A stretch of 38,086 nt of DNA from an uncultured Atopobiaceae bacterium (GCA_900770865.1 CAAGLU010000224.1:1-38086); one strand, 5' to 3'; positions 6,605-14,908 are shown, counted from the stretch's first letter. The notes: generated from the sequence alone by a model not told the origin. A program made the numbers and translations.

Positions 6605-9511
6605 ATGCCGGAACAGTTTGAACAGCCCCGTTCCATCTACCAGAACGAGGCCCAGCGCAACGCTGCCGTGGCAAAGCTCGGCCGCAAGATCACCGACGTT
6701 GTGAAGCACAAGATTGGCGGCGTCAAGACAGACGATCCCGAGTACTGGGGCCTCAAGGAGGTCCTCACCGACGAGATGGTCGATCTTGGCAACCGCATGA
6801 AGCTCCGCCAGTTCTACGACTTTGACCAGATGATGGCCCTGGCGCCCGAGATTGAGCCCGCCCACCTGCAGGAGCTCCTCGACCAGATGAGCGTCATTGG
6901 CATCCTCGAGTACGACTATGGTGACCACTACAACGATGACGGCCCCATAGCGGACGCTCCGCGCACCAAGCGCTGGCGCCTGCCGTTCTTTGTCCCCGGC
7001 TCTGCCGAGCTCTTCAACTCGAGCAAGGACCGCATCGACAAGAACCCCGCCGTCGCGAACTTCTTCGAGCGCATGACCTTCATACCGCTTGCCGGCATAA
7101 CGGAGATGGTCCCTCCCGGAGGCGACGGCATCGGCATGCACGTAATCCCCGTCGAGGAGGCCGTCAACTTCCAGAACGAGGCTGTCAAGCTCGAGCGCAT
7201 CTCCTACTGGCTCAAGAAGTACGAGGGCCACATCTCGGCAGGCATCTGCTCCTGCCGCTACTCCCGTACAAAGCTTGGCGAGGGTTGCGCGGACGACCCG
7301 GACGACTGGTGCATCCAGGTTGGCGACATGGCTGACTACACGGTCGAGACTGGCCGCGCGCACTACATCACCACCGAGGAGGCGCTTGAGATCCTCAAGC
7401 GCGCCGAGGACAACGGCTTTGTCCACCAGATCACCAACATCGACGGCGAGAACAAGATCTTCGACATCTGCAACTGCGACGTGAAGATCTGCAACGCCCT
7501 GCGCACCAGCATGCTCTTCAACACGCCCAACCTTTCGCGCTCCTCCTTCACGGCCAAGGTCACGCCCGAGAACTGCGTCGCTTGCGGCCTCTGCGTGGAG
7601 TCCTGCCCGGCAGGTGCCGTGAAGCTGGGCCAGAAGCTCTGCCGCGCCAACGGCGAGCAGCCCAAGTATCCGCGCGCCATCCTTCCCGACGCCATCCACT
7701 GGGGCAAGTACGCCTGGGACGAGAACTACCGAGACACCGCCCGCATGCACAACACCTGGCCCACGGGCTCCGCTCCCTGCAAGGCTGCCTGCCCGGCACA
7801 CGTCCCCGTGCAGGCCTACCTCCAGAAGGCCAAGGAGGGCAAGTACCAGGAGGCCGTCGAGCTCATCCGTACCATGAACCCGTTCCCCGCCGTATGCGGC
7901 CGAATCTGCAACAAGCGCTGCGAGGACGCGTGCACGCGTGGCACCATAGACCAGCCCGTCTCCATCGACGCGGTCAAGAAGTTCGTTGCCGACTACGACC
8001 TTGCGCAGGCAGAGCATGCCGTGCCCAACCGCGCGGTTCCCTCGGTCCACGACCACTTCGATCAGAAGATCGCAATCATCGGTGCGGGCCCTGCAGGACT
8101 CTCCTGCGCGTACTACCTGGCCCTTCTCGGCTATTCGCCCGTCGTGTTCGAGAAGCACGAGCAGCCTGGTGGCATGATGATGTACGGCATCCCGTCCTAC
8201 AAGCTCGAGAAGGACGTGCTTCTCGCCGAGGTCGAGATCATCAAGAGCCTGGGCGTCGAGATTCGCTGCGGCGTCGAGGTTGGCCGCGACGTGACCCTCA
8301 ATCAGCTGCGTGAGCAGGGCTTCCAGGCGTTCTTCGTGGCCGTGGGCTGCCAGGGCGGCAGGCGCCCCGGAGTCCCCGGCGACACAGCCGAGGGCACGGA
8401 CGTTGCCGTGCACTACCTCGAGGACTCCATGGCCAAGGGCAACCCCGCCATGTCCGGCGACGTTGTGGTGGTTGGTGGCGGCAACGTGGCCGTCGACTGT
8501 GCGCGTAACGCCAAGCGCCGTGGCGCCGCCACCGTTACGATGGTCTCACTCGAGCAGCGCGACGAGATGCCGGCAACCAACGCAGAGATTGCCGAGACGC
8601 TCGAGGATGGCGTAACCGTCCAGAACGGCTGGGGCCCCAAGGAGGTGCTCGTCGACGAGGCCGGCCACGTGAGGGGCGTCGTCTTCAAGCGCTGCACGCA
8701 GGTCATCGACCCCAAGACAAAGCGTTTCTCGCCGCTCTACAACGAAGACGAGACCATCACCGTGCCCTGCACCCAGGTGGTGTTTGCCATTGGCCAGGCC
8801 ATCGAGTGGGGCGGCCTTCTCGACGGCCGTTCGGTCACCTTCCACCACGGCAACTACCCGCAGGCAGACGCCCTCACGTTCCAGACGGCAGACAAGGACA
8901 TCTTTGTGGGCGGTGACGTCCTTACCGGCCCCAAGTTCGTGATTGACGCCATTGCCGCCGGCCACTATGCCGCCGAGTCGCTGCTCCGCCGCGTGCAGGA
9001 GGGTGCGAGCATGACCATTGGCCGCGACCGCCACAACTACCTGGAGTTCGACAAGGATGACCTTCTCATCGACTCCTACGACAACGCGGGGCGCCAGGAG
9101 GAGGGCATGGACCCCGAGGGCACAGACCGCTTCCGCGACACGCACCGTACCCTCACGGCCGAGCAGGTGGCAATAGAGACCAAGCGCTGCCTGAGCTGCG
9201 GCGCCTCCGTCGTTGACCCCAACAAGTGCATTGGCTGCGGCATCTGCACGACCCGCTGCAAGTTCGACGCCATCCACCTCTACCGCGACCACCCCGAGAT
9301 GACCGACATGCGCGTGGCCGAGGACAAGGTGGCAGGGCTTGCGAGCTACGCAATCAAGCGCGCGGTGAAGATCGTGGCAAACTCTGGGTCGGACGAGGCC
9401 AAGATCATGCGAGAGAAGCGCCGCGAGTACAACCGCACGCACAAGGAGTTCAACCGCACGCATCCCTACACAGGTAACTCGAGCGACGAGTCGCGTGAGG
9501 AGAACGCATAA
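6605..9511 (+). CDS. multi-domain Fe-S/FAD/NAD(P) oxidoreductase (GltD-like core with extra ferredoxin modules)
   Basis: A 968-residue cytosolic protein with at least four parts. Residues about 1-315 form a module containing cysteine groups GICSCRYSR, a following C...C pair and ICNCDVKIC. Residues 320-345 are a 4Fe-4S ferredoxin motif (CVACGLCVESCPAG). Residues 388-450 match the Fe-S domain of NADPH-glutamate synthase beta subunits (CKAACPAHVPVQ, CGRICNKRCEDAC). Residues 485-840 are the FAD and NAD(P) folds (IIGAGPAGLSCA near 490; VVVVGGGNVAVDCARNA near 620). Residues 862-890 are a second ferredoxin (CLSCGA then CIGCGICTTRC). Such proteins link NAD(P)H to ferredoxin-type carriers, sometimes by bifurcation. 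Sitting between hypB and hypA with 3-base and zero-base junctions, it is probably tied to hydrogen metabolism; the partner is not in the window. Confidence 0.9.
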   Translation: MPEQFEQPRSIYQNEAQRNAAVAKLGRKITDVVKHKIGGVKTDDPEYWGLKEVLTDEMVDLGNRMKLRQFYDFDQMMALAPEIEPAHLQELLDQMSVIGILEYDYGDHYNDDGPIADAPRTKRWRLPFFVPGSAELFNSSKDRIDKNPAVANFFERMTFIPLAGITEMVPPGGDGIGMHVIPVEEAVNFQNEAVKLERISYWLKKYEGHISAGICSCRYSRTKLGEGCADDPDDWCIQVGDMADYTVETGRAHYITTEEALEILKRAEDNGFVHQITNIDGENKIFDICNCDVKICNALRTSMLFNTPNLSRSSFTAKVTPENCVACGLCVESCPAGAVKLGQKLCRANGEQPKYPRAILPDAIHWGKYAWDENYRDTARMHNTWPTGSAPCKAACPAHVPVQAYLQKAKEGKYQEAVELIRTMNPFPAVCGRICNKRCEDACTRGTIDQPVSIDAVKKFVADYDLAQAEHAVPNRAVPSVHDHFDQKIAIIGAGPAGLSCAYYLALLGYSPVVFEKHEQPGGMMMYGIPSYKLEKDVLLAEVEIIKSLGVEIRCGVEVGRDVTLNQLREQGFQAFFVAVGCQGGRRPGVPGDTAEGTDVAVHYLEDSMAKGNPAMSGDVVVVGGGNVAVDCARNAKRRGAATVTMVSLEQRDEMPATNAEIAETLEDGVTVQNGWGPKEVLVDEAGHVRGVVFKRCTQVIDPKTKRFSPLYNEDETITVPCTQVVFAIGQAIEWGGLLDGRSVTFHHGNYPQADALTFQTADKDIFVGGDVLTGPKFVIDAIAAGHYAAESLLRRVQEGASMTIGRDRHNYLEFDKDDLLIDSYDNAGRQEEGMDPEGTDRFRDTHRTLTAEQVAIETKRCLSCGASVVDPNKCIGCGICTTRCKFDAIHLYRDHPEMTDMRVAEDKVAGLASYAIKRAVKIVANSGSDEAKIMREKRREYNRTHKEFNRTHPYTGNSSDESREENA

Positions 9512-9856
9512 ATGCACGAGCTGGGCATTGTCGTGCGTGTGATCGACATGGTCGAGGAAGCCGCTCGCAAGAACGGCGTGAGCAAGGTGGTGCGCGTTGA
9601 CCTCGAGGTGGGGGAGGTCAGCACCATCGTGCCCAGCTACTTCCGCGACTGCTTCGAGTGGGCAAAACTCCGCACCGAGCACATGCAGGAGTGCGAGCTC
9701 AACATGATCATCGTGGCAGGCATCTCGTACTGCCGCGACTGTAAGAAGACCTACCGCACCACCGAGTACGGAAGGGCCTGTCCCGTCTGCGGCGGTCACA
9801 ACACCTACCTCGTGACCGGCCGAGACGTGATGGTGAAGGACATCCAAGCTGTATAG
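9512..9856 (+). CDS. hypA: hydrogenase nickel incorporation protein HypA
   Basis: The 114-residue protein begins MHELGIV, where the first residues including His2 form the nickel site, and carries a zinc site CRDC-x12-CPVC in the middle of its C-terminal half. Both features and length are standard for HypA, the metallochaperone that works with HypB. ATG directly follows the TAA of the flavoprotein gene, and the ribosome site (GTGAGGAG) is inside that gene. HypC, D, E and F are not in this window, so the rest of the maturation machinery must be encoded elsewhere if a hydrogenase is made; use of HypAB for another nickel enzyme is the alternative. Confidence 0.93.
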   Translation: MHELGIVVRVIDMVEEAARKNGVSKVVRVDLEVGEVSTIVPSYFRDCFEWAKLRTEHMQECELNMIIVAGISYCRDCKKTYRTTEYGRACPVCGGHNTYLVTGRDVMVKDIQAV

Positions 9857-9860
9857 GCGA

Positions 9861-9892
9861 GCGACCCCGGGTTCTGGCCCGGGGTCGCTTTT
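9861..9892 (+). terminator. rho-independent terminator of the hyp operon
   Basis: A perfect 11-bp stem (GCGACCCCGGG / CCCGGGGTCGC) with loop TTCTGG and a TTTT tail begins four bases after the hypA stop. Confidence 0.92.
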
Positions 9893-9894
9893 GC

Positions 9895-9939
9895 CCTCCT
9901 CGCTGCACAGAGCTCCTCGCTGCGAAGCTTTTCGCTGCG
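9895..9939. repeat. short imperfect tandem repeat, CTCCTCGCTGC-type
   Basis: Three head-to-tail units of 15-18 bases share TCGCTGC: CTCCTCGCTGCACAGAG, CTCCTCGCTGCGAAGCT and TTTTCGCTGCGGAG. The last two also form a small hairpin (GCGAA-GCTT-TTCGC). The run abuts the long inverted repeat that follows and may belong to the same element. Confidence 0.5.
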
Positions 9940-10018
9940 GAGTTTAGCTCCATTTCTTAAAACGGTTTCCAGCGACCTGGGCAAATGTAGGAGCCGTTTA
10001 AGAACGGGAGCTAAACTC
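9940..10018. repeat. long imperfect inverted repeat (intergenic hairpin element)
   Basis: The arms 9940-9970 and 9990-10018 pair over roughly 24 bases: GAGTTTAGCTCC with GGAGCTAAACTC (12 bp perfect), a 2x2 internal loop, then TTCTTAAA(A)CGG with CCGTTTAAGAA, leaving a 19-base apical loop. There is no U-tract, and a terminator already lies just upstream. It resembles a REP-like or MITE-like dispersed element. No second copy occurs in the window. Confidence 0.7.
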
Positions 10019-10072
10019 TAGTGAGCGGCGTTATATGGCTTCTTGGTACGACTGGCAGGCAAAGGAGTGAAT

Positions 10073-10723
10073 ATGCCCAAGGCGGTGCTCTTTGACCTCG
10101 ACGGAACGCTTACCGCATCCGGGGAGGGAATCGTAAGGTCCGTCCAGTACGCCCTCGAGAAGATGGGACGAGAGGTGCCGGACCCTTCTGCCCTCACGGT
10201 ATTCATCGGTCCGCCGCTTGTCCAGGAGTTCATGGACTTCTCTGAAATGTCGCACGACGAGGCCTTGCGGGCGCTCGAGCTCTATCGTGAGCGCTACACA
10301 ACCGTTGGGCTTTTTGAGAACCACCCCTACCAGGGCATTGTTGAGCTTCTCGGCACGCTAAGGGCAACAGGCATCATCACTTGCGTGGCTTCGTCCAAGC
10401 CCGAGCCTTTCGTCCTCAAGATCCTCGACCACTTTGGGATGACGTGTCTCTTTGACCAGGTGGTAGGGGCAACGCTGGACGAGAAGCGCACCGCGAAGGC
10501 AGATGTGATCAACGAGGCGCTCAGGCGGCTTGGCATGCGTGACGAGAAGGAAATGGTCACCATGGTGGGAGACCGGGCCCAGGACGCGCGGGGCGCACAG
10601 GCTGCCTCGGTCGGATTCGTGGGCGTCACCTATGGCTACGGATCCCGAGAAGAGCTTCTCAACGCTGGTGCCACAACGGTGGTAGACACGGTCGATGAGC
10701 TGAGTCGCGTTCTTCTCGGGTAG
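10073..10723 (+). CDS. HAD-superfamily phosphatase (phosphoglycolate phosphatase-like)
   Basis: The 216-residue protein has the four HAD motifs: DLDGT with nucleophile Asp8 and Asp10, a Thr/Ser motif in CVASSKPEPF, the Lys of that region, and the acidic motif MVGDRAQDARGA. A helical C1 cap lies between motifs I and II, as in the Gph/PpaX-like subfamily. Substrates may be phosphoglycolate, pyrophosphate or small sugar phosphates. ATG 10073 follows AAGGAG with good spacing, and an upstream in-frame ATG at 10043 lacks a ribosome site. A TTATAT box at 10031-10036 may be its -10 element, placing the promoter just after the intergenic inverted repeat. Confidence 0.85.
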   Translation: MPKAVLFDLDGTLTASGEGIVRSVQYALEKMGREVPDPSALTVFIGPPLVQEFMDFSEMSHDEALRALELYRERYTTVGLFENHPYQGIVELLGTLRATGIITCVASSKPEPFVLKILDHFGMTCLFDQVVGATLDEKRTAKADVINEALRRLGMRDEKEMVTMVGDRAQDARGAQAASVGFVGVTYGYGSREELLNAGATTVVDTVDELSRVLLG

Positions 10724-11013
10724 CCGCCTTATAATTTCTTGACCGCACGGGTTTCCAAGGGGCAGTCCCGCTTACACTCTTGCGCTTCGTGAGCCATGCC
10801 CTGTGGCCATCGCTGGTTCCGGGTATCATTCAACTTCTGCATGAGGCCAATTCGCTTACCGCGTTTTGATTGGCGTCAGCATTCCCGCTGGCGCGCGTTC
10901 GAACCCCGCTCGCGGCGGGCTCAACCCATTCCTCTTCTCCTGGAAAGCGCTTCGGAACGAATATCTTCCGTGGTCGCATGACCTGAGTGTTTATGGATGT
11001 GAGAGGAGAGGGA
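10724..11013 (+). other. 290-base intergenic leader upstream of the APC permease gene
   Basis: No gene is seen. TATCAT at 10824-10829 may be a -10 box, which would give a leader of about 180 bases. The leader can form GCGTCAGC-ATTCCC-GCTGGCGC (about 10873-10894) and a second GC-rich stem around CCCGCTCGCGGCGGG (10906-10920). I recognise no riboswitch class, and no tRNA can be folded although GTTCGAAC occurs at 10898. Confidence 0.35.
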
Positions 11014-12474
11014 ATGGCAGACAACAACACTCCCACCTCCGGCGGAATGAAGAAGGAGCTCACGCTCTTCAACTTCTTCACCATCGGATTTGGCGCCATC
11101 ATCGGCACCGGATGGGTTCTTCTAGTGGGCGACTGGATGGTGCTGGGCGGAGGCCCTATCCCGGCGATGATCGCCTTCGCCATCGGCGCAATCTTTCTCG
11201 TGCCCATTGGCATGTGCTTTGGCGAGCTCACCGCGGCAATCCCCATATCTGGCGGCATCATCGAGTACGTGGACCGCACCTTTGATAGGAAGATGGGCTT
11301 TCTTACCGGATGGATGCTGCTTCTGGGCAACGCCCCGCTGTGCCCCTGGGAGGCCATCGCCATATCCACGCTGCTCACGGACCGCTTTGCGGAGTTCCCT
11401 GCCCTGGCGTGGCTGCGATCAGTGAAGCTCTACACCATCATGGGCGCCGACGTGTACCTGTGGCCAACGGTCATCTCGCTTGCCTTCGCCGTGCTTGTTA
11501 TTGTCCTCAACTTCCGTGGCGCAGGTGCTGCGGCAAAGCTCTCGAGCTTCCTGACAAAGGCCCTTCTTGCGGGCATGGTCCTGGCCATGGTCATCTCCTT
11601 TGCAACTGGCTCGCCCTCCAATGCGCTTCCCGTATTCTCCCAGGTGACTGACGCCGCTGGCGGCTCCGCAACCGAAGCCACCTCCACGCTTGGCGGCATC
11701 GTGGCTGTCCTGGTCATGACGCCCTTCTTCTACGCAGGCTTCGACACCATCCCGCAGCAGGCCGAGGAGGCCTCGGCGAATCTTGACTGGAAGAAGTTTG
11801 GTCTCATTCCTGCCATTGCGCTTCTCGCATCAGGCGTGTTCTACCTCATCTGCATCTACTCGTTTGGCACAATCATCGACTGGCATGAGTTCGTGCGCTC
11901 CTCAGTCCCTGCCCTGGCGGTTCTGGAGCGCATTAACATCTTCTTCTACATTGCGATGCTCATCATCGCGACACTAGGACCCCTTGGTCCCATGAACTCC
12001 TTCTTTGGCGCCTCCACGCGCCTGATGCTTGCCATGGGACGCAAGGAGATGCTCCCCAAGTCCTTCGCTGAGATTGACCCCAAGTCCGGTGCCCCCAAGA
12101 ACGGCAACATCGTGATGGCTGTCCTTACGCTGGTGGGCCCCTTCCTTGGCAGGAACATGCTGGTCCCGCTCACCAACGTTGCCTCTCTGGGCTTCATCTT
12201 TGCCTGCACCATGGCGGCCTGCGCCTGCCTGCGCCTGCGCAAGACCGAGCCTAACCTGCCGCGCCCGTACAAGGTCAACGGCGGCAAGGTGGGCATTGGC
12301 TGCGCAATCGCCGCCGGAGCCATCGTGATCGCACTGATGGTGCTCCCGTTTAGCCCCGCCGCCCTCAATGGCGTGGAGTGGGCCATCACCGCCGCCTGGG
12401 TCCTCATCGGCATCCTGATTCTGGCGCTCTTTGGCAACAGGCACGCCAACGTTGACGCGGCGCGTACTAGCTAG
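11014..12474 (+). CDS. APC-family amino acid/polyamine permease
   Basis: A 486-residue integral membrane protein with about twelve hydrophobic helices. The N-terminal helix has the broken TM1 motif of APC transporters (TIGFGAIIGTGW, residues about 23-34), followed by GDWMVLGGGPIPAM and a conserved GELTAAIPISGG in TM2-3. The C-terminus is short and hydrophilic. I chose ATG 11014, preceded by GAGGAGAGGGA; an in-frame ATG nine codons upstream has no ribosome site. It is followed 84 bases later by an amidohydrolase, so its cargo may be a peptide, amino acid derivative or amide processed by that enzyme. Substrate is not deducible from sequence. Confidence 0.9.
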   Translation: MADNNTPTSGGMKKELTLFNFFTIGFGAIIGTGWVLLVGDWMVLGGGPIPAMIAFAIGAIFLVPIGMCFGELTAAIPISGGIIEYVDRTFDRKMGFLTGWMLLLGNAPLCPWEAIAISTLLTDRFAEFPALAWLRSVKLYTIMGADVYLWPTVISLAFAVLVIVLNFRGAGAAAKLSSFLTKALLAGMVLAMVISFATGSPSNALPVFSQVTDAAGGSATEATSTLGGIVAVLVMTPFFYAGFDTIPQQAEEASANLDWKKFGLIPAIALLASGVFYLICIYSFGTIIDWHEFVRSSVPALAVLERINIFFYIAMLIIATLGPLGPMNSFFGASTRLMLAMGRKEMLPKSFAEIDPKSGAPKNGNIVMAVLTLVGPFLGRNMLVPLTNVASLGFIFACTMAACACLRLRKTEPNLPRPYKVNGGKVGIGCAIAAGAIVIALMVLPFSPAALNGVEWAITAAWVLIGILILALFGNRHANVDAARTS

Positions 12475-12558
12475 CCGGTCACAGCAAGGCTACAGCGCGC
12501 CCAAGGCGCGACTAGCGATACACGCACTACAAGGCTCGCACGAATTGGAGGTTTTGGT

Positions 12559-13806
12559 ATGAGCAAGATCGCATTCAAGGGTGGCAAGCTCGTCGACGGT
12601 ACGGGCGCCTCGCCGGTAGAGGACAGTCTTGTCCTGGTAGACGACAAGAAGATCGCCTACGCCGGTCCCGCCACCGAGATTCCCGAGGGCTACGAGGTAC
12701 GTGACATCTCCGGCCGCACCATCATGCCCGGCATCATCGACACACACATTCACTTCTCGGGCAACCTCACCGACAACGACAACGACTGGGTCATCGAGAC
12801 CGTTGCCCAAAAGCAGGCGTGCGCGGTCAAGCAGGCCTATGACGCCGTGACCCACGGCCTCACCACCGTTTGTGAGATCGGTCGTAACGGCATCGCCATC
12901 CGCGACCTGGTGAACATGGGCGTCATGAAGGGGCCGCGTATCTTCGCGACCGGTCTGGGCTTCTGCCGCACTGCTGGCCACGGTGATTGCCACAAGCTTC
13001 CCTTCGAGATGTCCAAGACTGGCCACCCCTGGGGGGACCAGGTAGACGGCCCATGGGAGCTTCGCCACGCCATCCGCATGCGCCTGCGCGAGAACCCCGA
13101 TGCCATCAAGATCTGGGCAACGGGCGGTGGCATCTGGCGCTGGGACTCCGGTCGCGCCCAACTGTATAGCTCCGAGGAGATCAAGGCCGTTTGCGATGAG
13201 TGCGCTATGATCGGCATTCCGGTGTGGTCGCACTCTTACAACTCTATCTCGGCTGCATATGACTCGGTGCGCTTTGGCTGCGAGCAGCTCATCCACGGCT
13301 TCGAACTTGACGACAAGACCATGGACCTCATGGCCCAGCAGGGCACCTTCTTCACGCCCACCGTTGGCTTCCTTCCCAGCTGGTATGCAACGTACCCGCC
13401 CGAGTGGACGCCCGAGCTGGACAAGTGGCCCGGAAAGGACAACGCCGAGAAGGGCATCGCACGCTCGTACGCCAACCTCAATCGTGCGTACAAGCTGGGC
13501 GTCACGCTCACCGTGGGTTCTGACTCCTTTAGCTTCTCCACGCCGTACGGTTACACCACGCTGGACGAGGTCTACGCGTGGGTCGAGCATTGCGACATTC
13601 CCGCCATGGATGCCATCGTTGCTGCCACGCTCAATGGCGCCAAGATGGTCCACCATGAGGACGAGTTCGGCTCGCTCGAAAAGGGCAAGTACGCCGACCT
13701 GCTGGTTGTCAATGGCGACCCGCTCGCCAACATCCGCGACCTCACGCCCGACAACATGGAGGTCATCATGAAGGAAGGCGACCAGATGATCAAGGGCGCC
13801 CTGTAG
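12559..13806 (+). CDS. metal-dependent amidohydrolase (Xaa-Pro dipeptidase/imidazolonepropionase-like)
   Basis: The 415-residue protein has every metal ligand of the two-metal amidohydrolase group: His63 and His65 in DTHIHF, Lys184 in IKIWATGGG (expected to be carbamylated), His225 in WSHSY, His246 in LIHGFE and Asp322 in GSDSF. A beta-sandwich formed by the N- and C-terminal ends closes the TIM barrel. Related enzymes cleave Xaa-Pro or N-acyl amino acids, or act as imidazolonepropionases. ATG follows TTGGAGG. Directly downstream of the APC permease and upstream of a LysR gene, it probably hydrolyses the imported compound. The wide, Trp-rich segment PPEWTPELDKWPG may shape a substrate pocket. 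Confidence 0.88.
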   Translation: MSKIAFKGGKLVDGTGASPVEDSLVLVDDKKIAYAGPATEIPEGYEVRDISGRTIMPGIIDTHIHFSGNLTDNDNDWVIETVAQKQACAVKQAYDAVTHGLTTVCEIGRNGIAIRDLVNMGVMKGPRIFATGLGFCRTAGHGDCHKLPFEMSKTGHPWGDQVDGPWELRHAIRMRLRENPDAIKIWATGGGIWRWDSGRAQLYSSEEIKAVCDECAMIGIPVWSHSYNSISAAYDSVRFGCEQLIHGFELDDKTMDLMAQQGTFFTPTVGFLPSWYATYPPEWTPELDKWPGKDNAEKGIARSYANLNRAYKLGVTLTVGSDSFSFSTPYGYTTLDEVYAWVEHCDIPAMDAIVAATLNGAKMVHHEDEFGSLEKGKYADLLVVNGDPLANIRDLTPDNMEVIMKEGDQMIKGAL

Positions 13807-13851
13807 CAGCCGCTCGCGAGGTCTGGTGCTTCCAAAGCGTTGAGAGTTGCT

Positions 13852-13886
13852 GGGGGCTGGACCCGTAGGGTCCGGTCCCCGGTTTT
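13852..13886 (+). terminator. terminator after the amidohydrolase gene
   Basis: Arms GGGGGCTGGACCC (13852-13864) and GGGTCCGGTCCCC (13868-13880) pair around loop GTA with one mismatch or wobble, and TTTT follows two bases later (13883-13886). Confidence 0.8.
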
Positions 13887-13970
13887 GTGCGAGTTCGCCA
13901 TCGCTGCCTCCTAAGGGGCCGCGCTATCGCCGTTGGCCTAATCGCACGGGCCCGAAGCGACCGTCACCCA

Positions 13971-13999
13971 TAGAATCTTGCAGGCGTCGCTCGCGACGC
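13971..13999 (+). promoter_or_regulatory. candidate LysR promoter with palindrome at the start site
   Basis: TAGAAT (13971-13976) is a good -10 box without an obvious -35. Seven bases downstream lies the perfect inverted repeat GCGTCGC-TC-GCGACGC (13984-13999), which would overlap the transcription start and could be an operator for autoregulation. It does not contain a clear T-N11-A LysR box. Confidence 0.35.
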
Positions 14000-14038
14000 G
14001 ATAACAGGCAGGGTAGGTACGGCGACTCGGGGGACAGC

Positions 14039-14881
14039 GTGGAGGGAAACATCCGCAAGTTTCAGGCATTCGTGACAAGCGCCCGAGTGGGTAGCTTCAC
14101 GCGTGCTGCAGAGGAGATGGGCTGCACTCAGTCAACGGTAAGCCGCATGGTTGCGAGCCTGGAAGCCGACTGGAGCCTACAGCTCTTCCATCGACGCGGA
14201 GCGGCGCTCATCCTTACAAGCGAGGGACGTAAGCTCCTGAATGACGCAAGCAGGCTGTGCCGCAGCTACGACGAACTGTTCCAACACGTGGAATCCCTGC
14301 ATGGCTTGGATGCTGGCTCAATAGCCATTGCTGCGCCATCGAGCATCGTTGCCCTGCGCCTGGCAAAGCCATTGGGAGAGTTCGTGAGCGCCCACCCCGG
14401 AGTCAGGGTGGACATCATGGAGACCACGTACGGCGAAGCCGCAAGCCTCATGGAGAAAGACCAGGTGGACCTTGCTTTCGTTCCACATCGCATGCAGGGG
14501 GAGGGCCTTGAGTGTAGCCTCTTCGAGCGCGACGAGATCGTAATTGTGGCTCCCCCAGGGCATTTCTCGGCTTCTGGTCCCGTATCCATTGAGTCCCTGA
14601 TAGACGAGCTGTTTGTGGCAGACACCGAGACTGCGCCGCTGCTTCAGCGTGAACTCCATCACTCCAACATTCGATGCGTTACCTCAAACACTGCGGCCAT
14701 ACTCGCTATGGTTGAGGCGGGCTTGGGTATTTCACTGCTCCCAAGCCTTGCGCTCGAGGGGAGCAACAGCGAGCTGGACGTGCGGCACCTAGAGACCCCG
14801 GCCTGGCGCAGCATGTTCCTTGTGCATCACAGCAAAGACGAGATGGGCGTGGCCGCACGTGCCTTCCTGGAGATGCTCTAG
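14039..14881 (+). CDS. LysR-family transcriptional regulator
   Basis: A 280-residue protein with the N-terminal winged helix-turn-helix of LysR regulators (FVTSARVGSFTRAAEEMG then TQSTVSRMVASLE, about residues 10-45) and a C-terminal periplasmic-binding-protein-like effector domain from about residue 90. I start it at GTG 14039, eight bases after GGGGGA, because LysR proteins usually begin 5-10 residues before this motif; the open frame continues upstream with no better start. It follows the permease/amidohydrolase pair on the same strand, after a terminator, and probably controls them. The effector is not predictable. Confidence 0.85.
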   Translation: MEGNIRKFQAFVTSARVGSFTRAAEEMGCTQSTVSRMVASLEADWSLQLFHRRGAALILTSEGRKLLNDASRLCRSYDELFQHVESLHGLDAGSIAIAAPSSIVALRLAKPLGEFVSAHPGVRVDIMETTYGEAASLMEKDQVDLAFVPHRMQGEGLECSLFERDEIVIVAPPGHFSASGPVSIESLIDELFVADTETAPLLQRELHHSNIRCVTSNTAAILAMVEAGLGISLLPSLALEGSNSELDVRHLETPAWRSMFLVHHSKDEMGVAARAFLEML

Positions 14882-14908
14882 CTCAAGCGCGACAGCAGGC
14901 AGCAGTGC

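Noticed and set aside
6017..8413. Long open frame (about 800 codons) on the minus strand opposite hypB and the flavoprotein
   Set aside because: It is antisense to two clearly conserved genes, has low-complexity Leu/Ala/Asp/His-rich composition typical of antisense frames in high-GC DNA, and shows no domain.
10875..10925. Possible tRNA because of GTTCGAACC near 10898
   Set aside because: The flanking bases do not pair as a T-stem, and no acceptor, D or anticodon stems can be drawn.
12490..13656. Minus-strand frame opposite the amidohydrolase
   Set aside because: Antisense shadow of a gene with every catalytic residue conserved.
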